From Strix aluco (taxonomy: Eukaryota > Chordata > Aves > Strigiformes > Strigidae), in assembly GCF_031877795.1 (NCBI RefSeq), contig NC_133935.1, positions 73,178,303 through 73,242,302 on the forward strand: DNA of 64,000 nt, given 5' to 3'. Position 1 is the stretch's first letter; each line of letters starts with the position of its first letter. The position numbers and the translations under genes were made by a program. Below are positions 36,320 through 48,400 of the stretch, piece after piece. The notes under the pieces were generated by a model. It was not told where the DNA came from. It saw only the letters and a list, made by a program, of their open reading frames with translations, and made no database searches.

Positions 36320-37120
36320 CGTCCCGGCAGGCCTGCGGAGGAAGGAGCGGCTCAGGCGGGCCCGCGACATCCCAGCCGCCGGCACCATTGCCACGGCGGC
36401 TCCGGCAGCCCTCGCCGGGCCCGGCCTGCCTCGCGTTGGGCCACAGAGTTCCAAAGGGAAGTATTTTTAAGTAACTTAACGCAGCTTGGGGGGGTGTGGG
36501 GGTCCCACTGTGCTTTCCGGTCCCGAAGCAGCCCCTGGGGCGCAGCGCGTCCGCCGGGGGAGGGAGGTGGGGACTAGGACCCTCAGCGTCGGCCCGAGCC
36601 CCCCCATGAGGAGACCGCAGCGCCGCCCGTGCCGCAGGCCGACAGCTCCCTCCCGCCGCCCCGCGCCGGCTCCCGCCCCTAAGCGCTGCCCGCAGTCCCC
36701 GCTCCCCCCCTCGACAGCCGGGGAGGCCTGGGCCGTCCCGGACCCGTCCCGCCCGCCCTCACGGCCGCCCGGCCTTCGCAACCTCCTCAGCGCCGGCGCC
36801 CGGCTCAACCTGATGGCGGCGACCCGCTGTCGAAGGGGCGCGGCACGGCGCTGGGAGGGAGCGGGCCGGCCCTTCCCGCCAGCGCTGAGGGGCGGGGGCG
36901 CGGGGCGGCCGCCCCCTGCGCGCAGGATGTGGGCCGGGACGGGGCTGAGGGACAGGAGGGCCGCGGGGGCCGGGCGGGGAGCCGTGGCCGCCGTCCCAGC
37001 TGGGGAAAGGTGCGGACAGGCCCGAGGGGAGGGGACGCTCCCCGCCGTCTTCCCCCCTCCCCAGAGGCCATCCTTGGCTGCCGCCGCGGCTGAGGGCCCG
37101 CGGGAGACGTGCAATAAGGA
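36300..37120. promoter_or_regulatory. BCAP29: CpG island, BCAP29 promoter region
   Basis: Dense CpG block around the BCAP29 start codon and upstream. Candidate donors for a non-coding exon 1 on the minus strand include GCCATCAG|GTTGAG, exon end at 36810, preceded by GCCGCCATC, a YY1-like motif. Neither the start site nor exon 1 can be fixed from sequence. Two ORFs of more than 200 codons on opposite strands are composition artefacts. Confidence 0.7.
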
Positions 37121-40100
37121 CTGCTGAGGGGTTTGTGTGGGGCAGATGGAAAGCCGAGTCTGACGGTAGGCGGGAATTTACTAAGGAGCCACACCTTTGT
37201 TGGAAAATGCAAAGATCTGCACGTTGAGAAAGGTTAAAATTTGTATCTTTTTCACATTTAGGGAATGGTTGTAAGCATTTTGCTGCAGGATCTTGCTGTG
37301 ATCATGCCATCGCTCCATGACTCAAGCTTATTCAACCAGGGAGTTCAACTCTGCTTTCCAGCATGCTCATTAGTTTCTGAAGTTCAGTTGAAATACTGTG
37401 TCCTTGTTGTGCATCCCCATGCATTACACTACCTTAATGTATTAAGATTCTATAAATCTGTTTTCTTAAGGAAAATAAGCCCAGTATTCATCAAGACACC
37501 ACGAATAACAACCAGTCTCAAAACACTGTCAAACAGGCCTGTTTGGACCTCATGAATAAAACAATACTCCTTCAGAAGATCCTGTTCTATCCTACTGTCC
37601 TGTGTTGTGCTTTTCATCAGCATAGTGAGGCTGTGAGCACATTATTTCCATACCTTGGTACTATTTTCTCATTTCTTGACCGTCTCAAAATTATGACACC
37701 CTTGTAACTCCCTTTCTTTGCCCCTGCATAACCCTCCCCTAATCACTTTCCTCTGTTCTTCCTAGTTTTGCTGTATCTCTACCCACATCCAGTATTTCTG
37801 ATATCATTACTTGGGCAGTCTTGGCCTTACATGGTATTACTGAGGTATCGATACTGTTATTGGGCACTCTTGGCCCTGCAAATTTCTAGTTCTGAAAGGA
37901 CCCTCAAAACTACTCTCCAGTTATCTGTGTAGTTCAGTTGTTTTCCACCTAACTGCCCCTTAACCACCAGTGAAATCCAGCCATCCCTCCCAGCACTATC
38001 TGCAGCTTTTACCAGCTTCCCACACTGTTGTGTGTTATGTTCAATTTCACATCACATTTTCCACACCCTGTTCAGTTAGCTCAGGCCAGGGCCCACTCAG
38101 CAGCTTACTGACTTGCCTGCAGCCCTAACAGATCCTGAAGTGCTTCTAGTGGAAGAGGTTACAACTTGTCTAGCTGACACAACTACCTGCTTTTAGGAAT
38201 TCTGTCCCAATTAATTTCCATCAAAATGAGACAGATTAAATGTTGTGAATAGCAGTTCTTTGTTACTCTAATCCACTGGAACTGACATGGGGTAGGAGGT
38301 TCTCGAATAAGCAGTTTTGAGCTGAGTTGTTTGCAGCTGCTCACAATCTGAAATTGTTTACTCTTAAAATTTCCCAGGTCTGTGGCCTGGGGATGGAGCC
38401 AGTGTGTTAACATTTTCCTAGCTGCTGCCAAGCAATGTCTGGATGAAAGGTTACATCCCAAATAATTGTTTATGCATAACAAATATCGGAGAGCCATACA
38501 ACCTGCCATTTCAATTCAATCTACACAGCAGAAACAGCCTGGGTTTTAAGATGTTTTCACAAACATATTTAACCAGAAGCACAGACAAAACATAGCCTCT
38601 TAGTATGTCCTGGTTATTACATTTTAGCTATTGGCCTACAGCCATTATACTTTACTGAAGCTGTTAAAATGTTATTAAAGACTTTCTCTCCTTTAATTCC
38701 AGAGCAGTTTCCATTTCTGAGCTGCTTACTCACCTCTTACTAGCACTGTAAGCTGCCCTCCCAGTAGCCTAGCCTCATACTGACAGGACTATATTTGCAC
38801 ATCCCTGCTGTCAGAGACTCTGAGTCTGCTTTTTCACTTCAGGGGCTCCCTAAGAGCTCAGAAAGACTCACTCTGCAGTGACTGCTGTGCACTCCCACTG
38901 CAGCTGATGTGTGTTCCCCACCAACCTGGAATGAAATGTGAGGAACAGAGAAGCCTCCCTCAGACATCTGTGAGACTTCCCTTTTCCGTTTCTAACTGAA
39001 GTTGTAGAAGTCTGGGTTGTTGATCTAAGGCTGCCTATCTTACAGTGAACCCCACTGTGATAAATATGACACCATACAATATATATAATGGCTGGCTGCT
39101 TTAGGAAAAAACTCATGAACCCTAAAACATACAGTTAAAAGAAATACCTTTCTCTCCCACCAGTAAGGTGGCAAAATATTCAGAAGTAGAAGTATGAAAT
39201 GGCTGTGTATTAGCAGCTAGTTAGAGGACAGAATTCTCTGCTGAAAGAAAGGCAAAGAGAAAGTTCAAACTTGTTCCATTCTAGTTTGGCTTGTATGACA
39301 GCTGTCTCATCATCACACACTGCATTTACCCAGCCATCAACCCAAGACAGAGAAGAGATCAAAGAAAAAACTGAACAGTAGGGAATAGAGAAAATGGGAT
39401 TGTACAGGCTGCATGAGGGAGCTGGGGCTACTGCACCAGGGTAAAAGTTGCAAGGAAGTACAGGTATTATGAGAATATGGCATTGTTGTGCAGGGTGGCT
39501 TAATATAAACAGCTGGATTGATTACAGGAGGCAAAGGACCTAAAACAGGAAGCAAAGCTTTGTATCTTATCTTACTTGCAGAATAAAAAATTTGAAAATT
39601 AGAAAATAGAAAGAGTACCTGGTAATGTTACAAGTAATATATACAGGGAAGGAATATATCTAGTGCCTATAAACTGGACATGAGCATTTTCTCATATTCA
39701 AATGGCTTATGAGAAATATAACCATATTTGAAAACAACACTGGGAGTTAAATAACTAACTCACATCTTTAGCAATTTATGTATATTTGAACACTATGGCT
39801 GTTCAGAGTATGGCTTTAAGACTCCAATTTTGCAGTTTATTCTATGTAAACACAGAGAAGTATGCTTAGATGCACACAAAATTCAGAAGGGAAGAAGGCA
39901 TACAATTCATTTCACCCTCAAAAAGGGATGATAAACTTCCACTGACTTTTACGATAATGCATAATTGGCCAGATCAAGCACTCCTTAATTACTAGCAATA
40001 TTAACAGCAACCTAGGTCTTGTACTTCAGGCAGAAATCTCTCTGATTGATCTCACACAGGCACAACAACTGCTGCCTTCAAAATCATCAAGTATTCAGTT

Positions 40101-42228
40101 CCTAAATAGGTCAAGGTATTTCAAGTCCTCAAGTCCTCTAAAATTCCATTTCCCCACTATTACAAAAAGCAAAAAAAGAAGCAGCCTTGCATTTGTGTTA
40201 CTTGATTATTATAAATAACTTTTTCTTCTCTGCTCCTTGTGGCTAATGGGACAGTTCACAGCAAGTAATAGTTGCTTGCCAAATCATAAAAATCTTATGA
40301 AAATGTTAACACAGGGCTTGGTTAATACTTTCAAGACTTCCTTTCTTCTACAGCATAGTTATAGTTTTACTTTTTAATTCTGATGCAGAAGGCTGGAGGC
40401 ATTTTCAGAACTGAGAAAAACTGAATATTGCTCTGCAGTTGGATGAACTTGTACTGCTGAATTTCCAGTCTCAAAATACAATGTCATGCAGTTGGGAAAT
40501 ACAAATTTTTGCTGTAAAACTGGGAGCTCATAAATTACACAATGAATATTACTTGAGGAAAAGTGAGGCATTAGAAAGAGAAGTATTAACTGCAGAAGAC
40601 ATTGCTGGAGTTTTACCTGGAATGCTATACATAATTGTGCTGATCCAATGTCAAGAAAACATTACAATCCAGAAGAGTCAAAAACCATAGTTGTCTGAAA
40701 GAATGGAGAACCTATCGCACCAAAAAAGGTTGTAGAGATTGTCTCAATCAGCCTAGGATAGCAAAGCATGTCTGTAGTTTTCCATTTGTTAACACATCAG
40801 GAAGGTGACCGTATCAGATGAGTGACGTAGCTTTGCTGTCTTAAATAGCTAATTAGACTTGATGACTCAGGTCATGCCTTTCAAACTTTTGTTTGTATGC
40901 CTAAATCAGACATATCTGCTATGAAAAATGATCAAGTCTTATGTCATTGCATTAAAAAAAAACTGTGAGACTTTAGATATCTAAACAATTAAAAGATTTG
41001 GGGAGTAGCATCGAAAGCAACCTCCCCTCTCCCAGGTTGTCATTGTTTATAGTGTAATAAAAATAATTACAATTGTATACAAACCCAAGTAATTTATTTA
41101 GAAAATTTAGAACTATTCACTTGAATATTCATAGAAGTATCAGTCAGAAAACTAAGCAATTTCTCGTATGAATTTCTGTGTAAACATATAAAGAAAACAA
41201 ATTATTTGATTACAAATAATTGTACTGCACAGATTTGTGAAATTTCCCTTGCAGAACAAATGCAGCTGGTGTGTAATGTTATTATCTTGTTCTAATTTTC
41301 ACTATTTCCCTCCTATACAAAGATTGAAAGCCAAGTGGCTGTCATGCTTTGATAAGCAACATGCTAGCAGGCAGAAAGGACTGCAAGCGCCTCACTGAGA
41401 GAATCTGTCAGCTTTTCTTTGACCTACAAAGTTCTGTTTTGGTAGATGACAGGGATTTAATCTTTTATATAATTATTTCACAGTAGATAAACAAAACTGA
41501 ATTTAGTTAGATTGAACTTTCAAGTCTTGTATTTTAGATTCAGCTAAGTTTGTACTTAGTTTAAACTATCTCTTCATTTTACTATTTCCTTCTTTCTGTC
41601 ATGGTTTATCTATTCCAGGTTTCTTTTACTATATGAAGTGTGGAATTTTTCTGAGTTGTAAGTAAGTTTAGAAAGTTTTAGTCTGCAAAAGGAACATCTA
41701 ATTTAAAAGAGGATACTATACTAGGCTTCAAGGCCTCACAGTCTTTAAGACTGAAAAATCTACTCAAATTTAAAAGTACATCTTATGTCAGTTAAAGCAA
41801 AAAATTCTGTAATTGCTCCCTTTGTATTCTTTTGGTCTGAAATTCTTGGTATTATTTATAAGTAGTCCTGCTTTTAGAAGGTTTCATGTAAGAAAGGCCC
41901 TAGTTTTGCAAATATGTTGCTGTAAGCAATTGTCTGGTGAAAAAGTAAATTAAATTACTGGAGTCTCACAATAATCAATCCTCTGTGTAGTAGCGCATTG
42001 TAAATAGAATTCCACCTCTGTGGAATCTGGAGTATCTTCTGAAGTGAAAAATGCTGACATAAAAATACTAAAAATATAAAGTATCACTCTGATCATAATG
42101 TTATGCTGTGTTGAAAATACTTCTGCAATGTATGAATGTGACTAAAAAGTAGAAACCCAATTAAAACTTTAACAATGTATCGTCAATTGCAAAATACAAG
42201 TTTACACAGAATTAAATACTTTCAGTTA
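37121..42228. other. Intergenic stretch between BCAP29 and DUS4L
   Basis: About 5.1 kb of mostly AT-rich unique sequence. It should include the DUS4L 3' UTR on the minus strand, but no AATAAA lies close to the stop. The first candidates are ATTAAA at 41461-41456 and AATAAA at 41098-41093. No repeat or other gene recognised. Confidence 0.65.
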
Positions 42229-42476
42229 TCACACACCATAATGGTCATTCAGATAATCTAGCACTGCTGAGGTACTTGATAAAACATTAAAAACTTTTTT
42301 TTCTTGTTTTGAAGTTATCCGTTCCATCATGTACATTAAGTGGTGGTGAAAACATGTAAAAGGAGTTCCATGCTCAAGAGCAATGTCAACCCAGTCCTGG
42401 ATGCACTGTAAAGGTGTCTCTTCGTATCCTGCAAACATAGCTGGATTTGCTAAGAGTCCTCTAGCCACCATTATAC
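42229..42476 (-). CDS. DUS4L: DUS4L last coding exon
   Basis: (G)IMVARGLLANPAMFAGYEE through LSSTSAVLDYLNDHYGV and TGA at 42231-42229. Acceptor ATTTGAAG|GTAT. Confidence 0.95.
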
Positions 42477-45400
42477 CTTCAAATTGGAAATTAAAGCAGT
42501 AAGTTACATTACAGTTTAAATTTGACATTAAATCTTCCTGTGGGTTTTGTATAGCACCCCTTAGGACAACCACCCAAAGCTTACAGACAAGTAATGGGAG
42601 AACAACAGGGATGAATGTTATAGCTATACCAGAGAAATCCATTTAACAATCAAAACCTCAGAGTACCTACGACACCCATCAACATATTTCACTCGATGAC
42701 GTCTCCTTCCAGAAATTTTGAAATGAACACAGGACACTTTCTTCCCTACTTTTTAAACTGCAATTCAATAGTGTTTTGTTTTTATTTGCTACACATACAC
42801 AAGCCTGTCTTTTTAACATAAAATTATGATGGAAAGACACAAGAGTAGCAAAATGCTAAATTTAGTAATTTTTAGTGCAACTCAGCTGATTCACTGACCT
42901 AGAATTTTCTTCCAGTAAGAGCTCAATGTCTCAATTATATAAATCTCAGGGCTCTCGATCTGCGGTAAATCTTTCTGAACGAGCCAGTGTATTTGCAACT
43001 ATAATCCCAAATTGTCAGATAAACCCATACAAGTTCTACTGAAATTTTTCTGCGATTAAGGGATTCTGTTTTCACTGTCAACATACAATCTATCACACTT
43101 AGTCTCTTCTTAAAAAATAGGATGATCAAATAAGACAAATTTTTTTCATTACTGTGCATGACAGAAAAAACCTGATGGTTTATATTTTTGCTATTGAAGG
43201 TGGTCAGCTGGGCTACAAGAACATTCTTTTCTGTTATGTATTTATTTCCTTCCTGCTTTGTATTTGGGGGGAAAGTCAGTGCAGCAGATCACAGTTTGGT
43301 TCAGCTACTTTCTGTTGTTGCTATTAAACACCAATAGTGTCAAAAGAAACCTGCCACATGAACTTTTCCTTATGACACTAGCTACCGGTCTCTGTCCTGT
43401 TATTCTCTAGCTGTAAGATCCAAGGTGTGTAGATACAGATCACCTCTTCAAAACATATACTGAACTTCCATATTGTCTTGAAACCATAGACAGTTGCAGG
43501 AATCTACTGTGATTAACTGCAGGGCAATCCTTTACCCCAAAATTTTACCACTGAAGGGTAAGAAGAGGTAAATACATACAGATCTGAGAGTGCAATGCCT
43601 TACTGTGTCCTTGAAGCTAACCATCTTAACTGTTAAGTATCTGGCTTAGTATTTCCTTTTCCTGCCATATTCTTTCTTACTCTAAGAAATCTGCTCCCAT
43701 ATGCAGGAAGCAGAGATTTCCAAGTGGAAGTTTACAGTTCTTTAAAAGATGATCAGCTCCGTAAAGAGATGGAATGAATGTCTGAAGGTCCCCCTGAACT
43801 CCACTACTGAGTGATGAGAGAGCATAATTAAGCAAAGAGCTTTTGTAATTTGCCTCGGAAATAATTATTTGTGGCTTTGAATAACAGTGCTCTAGTGCTC
43901 TGATGATTACAAGTGATTCTGTTTATGAGTTTGCAAGGCATCTAAAATATCCTCGTTCATTTGTCTCCTCAGATGAAAAGCACTCAAATCATGTCCTACT
44001 TACAGCCAAAATAAATACTTTGAAATCTGATTTGTAAGTTTACTTAGAAAATAGAGTATGTTTAATCTTACCATCTGCTCCTGTCAAGTGATGAACATTT
44101 TCAGCATCTTTTAAAGTTTTAATGTCTCCATTAGCCACAATAGGTATAGACATGCTTTGTTTAATTATTTTAATTGCATCATAATGTACAGGCTGGTGTC
44201 TTTCTTCTACACTTCTCCCGTGTACTGTAATCCATGAAACTCCAGTTGCTTCAGCTTTTTGACACAGGTCAACTGTTCTTTTTAAGTCCTCATGGATCCT
44301 AAAATTCCAAGAAATTAAACCATTAGATAGTAAGTTGCCTGAACTCTATAAAAAGTCCCCCTCCATAAGGAGGAGTTACCACAGATTTGTATAAGTAACA
44401 GTATCAATAAAGAAAATATTACTGTTGGAAGATAAAGATTTTTTTTAAATAAAGACATATGAGTTTTAATGTTTTGAAACCACTATTTAATTTAGCATTT
44501 CCCAATCATATCACCTCTGAAAAATACATGGTAAATTTTATAGGGATTGAGCAAGGGTGCCGAAAAGATTCTAAAATAAACATCATTATTTTGCATATTT
44601 TGTGGAAAAAATTCTGATTTATAATAGTTCCCCTTTCCTGAATGATTGCAAACCAAGTTGAGACTTAGCTGACAAATATGCAAAAGCCACATGGGATGTG
44701 TGGACAAATAGCGGATGAAGTGGTACAAAGCAATGCAAAGCAACAGTTTACAGATTTAGCTAGTGATGAAGGGAAGCAGCTGTGGGGACCAGTTCCCGGT
44801 TTTGCTACCCTTCACTTTAGAGTCAACAGCAACTGTGGCTTTGGCCTCCAGCAGCTCAGTAAATCCTTGTGGTGATACAGACTATGCATTACTTTTCTTT
44901 TATGGAACCCTAGACCTTTTAACTTCTACTTTCATGTCATGTGGATTGCAAGAAAACTCCAGCATCCAGTATGTTATCTGGGTAAGTGGTCAAAGGCTGT
45001 GCTGGTTCTACTATCTAAGTTTGGGATTACTTGCCCCAGATATTCTTTCACCATCTGAGGTCAAAAAATCCCAGCAGTCTTCACATGTAAGGAAATTATT
45101 ATAACGTATAATATTACTTTAACAGAATTGCATGTATTATAGTGTAACTACTACACTAACATGTTTCTTTAAAAAAATTAAAAGGATTCTTCCATGTACC
45201 ACAAACAGCACTTAAGTTAAACCTACCTTATTTTAATAGATACTGAAAATCTAGGGTTGTCAATCTGATTCCGTACATGTCTCACCATATCTCGAACTAG
45301 CTCTGGTTTATTTATTAAGCAAGCACCATAACCTTCTGACATTGCCCATCTTTAAAAGAAAAAGAACATTTGTGTTTTACATTTGAAAAATGCAGATCAA

Positions 45401-48400
45401 TTTCAGTCAAATACATCAGTTTCTTTCCTTAAGACCTTTAGAATGTGTGGTTGAGTAAACAGAGATAGTACTGGCTGTAGATCGATGATTTGTTTGCAGT
45501 TTGACACCAGCTTTTAGATCCTGATTCAGTCTCCACTGTGCTGTTAGAACTTTGGAGAAGTTACTAATCTCTTCCAGTTCAATTTTCTGTATACAAAATG
45601 GACTCACAAGGAAGATAAATTAACATTTAATCAACAATGGTTTAGGTCATACATAAAATAAGTAGTTTGATGTTTCCCCTTCCATTAGGTCATGGATTTT
45701 TCTGAACAGAAAATGACTCTAGATTGAAAAGGAAGATTTTTGGTTTTGGTTTGGGTTTTTTTTTCAGTAATATTCTGTTTTCCCTCAACTGCAAAACACT
45801 TTACTTTGATTGGCAGGAAATAACCTTTGTTTCCACTTAACAGCAGCAGGTTTTTTCTTAAACAATTTTTCTTATAAAGGCAGATTAAGTGCATAAAGTT
45901 TTGTTGTTTTGAAGCCAGAATGCACAAGAAACAAAGGATTCAAATGTAAGCATGTAATTTTGGCCTAAAAGGAAGTTACAGTTTGGTATATGTAACTGTA
46001 GTTAGCTTAGGAAAAAAATATACTTCCATTCTCAAGTCTCAGATCTCTCCAGAAAGTCTTCTCAGGTACTATAATTTTAAGTCAAGACAACCTAATTAGA
46101 AATTAAGTATTTTCACCATAGTATTATCTTTTGCTTTCCTACATTTACTTTTGAGGTCTTCACTTAGAAAAAGACTGCCTGACAAGCATGTAATAAATTG
46201 TTCTCAATTGAACCAGTTAGCAAGAATCTTCATTTTTGCATTATTACTCTGTTTCACTGTCAAGACAAAATCTTTATCAATTTATGTGAGAAGATCACTA
46301 ATTCACTGTACTTATGAACTTAATAAAAGATGGAAGAAATTCTTTTCAGCACTTCCTGAATAATATAATCTGTATAATTATACTTTAGAGACTATCCTTC
46401 ACTTGCAGAAGTCTGAGACATGAGGGACTTGTCTGGTTATTCTGGGAATTGCCACATCATTTCTCAAAACATTCTCCAAATTATTTGCAGTAAGCTCTTT
46501 TTGGTAATGCATATTTAACAGCTGTTGAAAAGGGATGGACATTTCACTTCTGAGCCAACACTCAATATCTTAGAAATGAAAAAAGGCAAGTTGGCAAATA
46601 CACCTGGTTTTCCCTGTCTCACCATGGTGACAGGCATCTCAGAACATTCAGAACAGTGTCCTGCCACACAGACATTTCTGACAGGTTAAAAAGCTGTTTC
46701 TCTCCTGAAGTTTATTTTAAAGTTAGGACAGAAATTAACATGAAAACACAGACCAGCATTCTTTATTCTCAAATTATTTCATCATTATTTCATCAGCTTT
46801 TTCAAAACCTTACCTCTGAGGACAGCCACAGTTCAGGTCTATTCCATCTGCAAAAGGGCAGACGATACGGGCAGCATCACACAAGACCTGTGCTTCTTTA
46901 GCAGCAAACTGAACAATCAATGGATGATCACCTACTCCAATGAAAAGATATTTAGAGATTTAAAAAAAGAAGAAATTCTAAATATTGAATTTTTTTTGTA
47001 TATTGAAAAGCTGTCTGGCCATGGTCCTGGACAACCGGCTCTAGGTGACCCTGCTTGAGCAGGTGGGCTGGATAACACAACCTACAGAGGTCCTCCCAAA
47101 CTCAACTATCTTGTGATTCTGTGAGCCCTAGATCACAAAAAAAAAGGTAGCTGACCAGTGGTTACTAAATGAATATGTCTATCAAGAGAGGAGGGAATTC
47201 AGACATACATATGTGTCCTGGATGGTTGTTGGCTCAACATAGACTTTTTCTGACTGAAATTGGTCAGATGCTTCTCTTTCACAAAGATGATATACAAAAC
47301 TAAGTATTCTCTATTTTTCAGCAGCCTTCATGCTTCCCCTCCCAGCCTGCCCCTTCTTGGCTGCATGCTGCCCCTTTGCTGTGCTGACATGGCTGGCTGT
47401 CTTGCCAAGTGGGAAACTTGCTTACAGAACCAACCCTTCAGAAAGGAGCTAAACAACCCACAAGCTTTGCCCTTCTTTACCCCAGTCCATCTTTTTCCTC
47501 TTCTGTGCCAGCGTGGCTGGTTTTTATCCACTATGCAATATGCAGGGTTGGAATGAGAACACAGGGGCAGAGGCAGCTTTAGCAGCTTTGTCTCAAGTGG
47601 GAAAACAAAGTGTCAGTGCTCCTCAACTTGGGTCTGTTGAACTACTTGTGATTTACTAAGCCCCTGCAGAGAGCCAGATGGTCATTTGGAACATGCTCTC
47701 CTCTTTTACAGCTACTGCATTACATTAAAGGCATCTAAAAATATCTCGGTCTTAGCACTCGCTTTCCATATAAACAATTGCTGCAGTTAAGAGGAAGGGA
47801 GATATCTGAGCACTGATGGAAGGAGACGATCCAACAAATGCACACAGCAAGTGCACTTCTGGTACTGAAAAGACCACAAGTGCTTCTGAAGGTTTTTCTA
47901 TTTTAGTGGAAAATAACTAGTTCTTGAAGTAGCAGAGCTTAAGTCAGAGAGGGCAGCAGTACCCTCTCAATCAAGCTGAGACACTTCTAGAAGTTACGTA
48001 AAAATCCAGCAAGTAAAAAAAATCCCTTGCATATTTTCAAAACAGTGTCCATTTTAAGACAGTGGTCTAGCCAAAGTTATTTATATTATTGCAGTTAATA
48101 CTTTGGAATAATCCCACACTCCTAATTTTTGATTGAGCATTAAGTAACAAAAATACAGAGTCTAGCCATATTAAATTTTTTAGCAGCAGCCACAAAGACC
48201 TACTTCTATTTTAGAAATACACAACAAAGAAATGTCAATGCCAAAGTGATAAAGGGAACTAACACTTAAGGGCTAACAGGATAGCAATTATTTAGTTGAA
48301 ACAACATATTTTAAGTCATTGTGTAAGGGGATCTGTTACAGAGAAGTTCCTGACAAGACCAAAGACTTGCTGCCCGAAGCAACTTAAACCGGATGAACTG

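Noticed and set aside
36476-37127. Two ORFs of over 200 codons on opposite strands in the BCAP29 CpG island
   Set aside because: Both are low-complexity Ala/Arg/Pro-rich translations of GC-rich DNA with no family motif; opposite-strand long ORFs are expected from composition.
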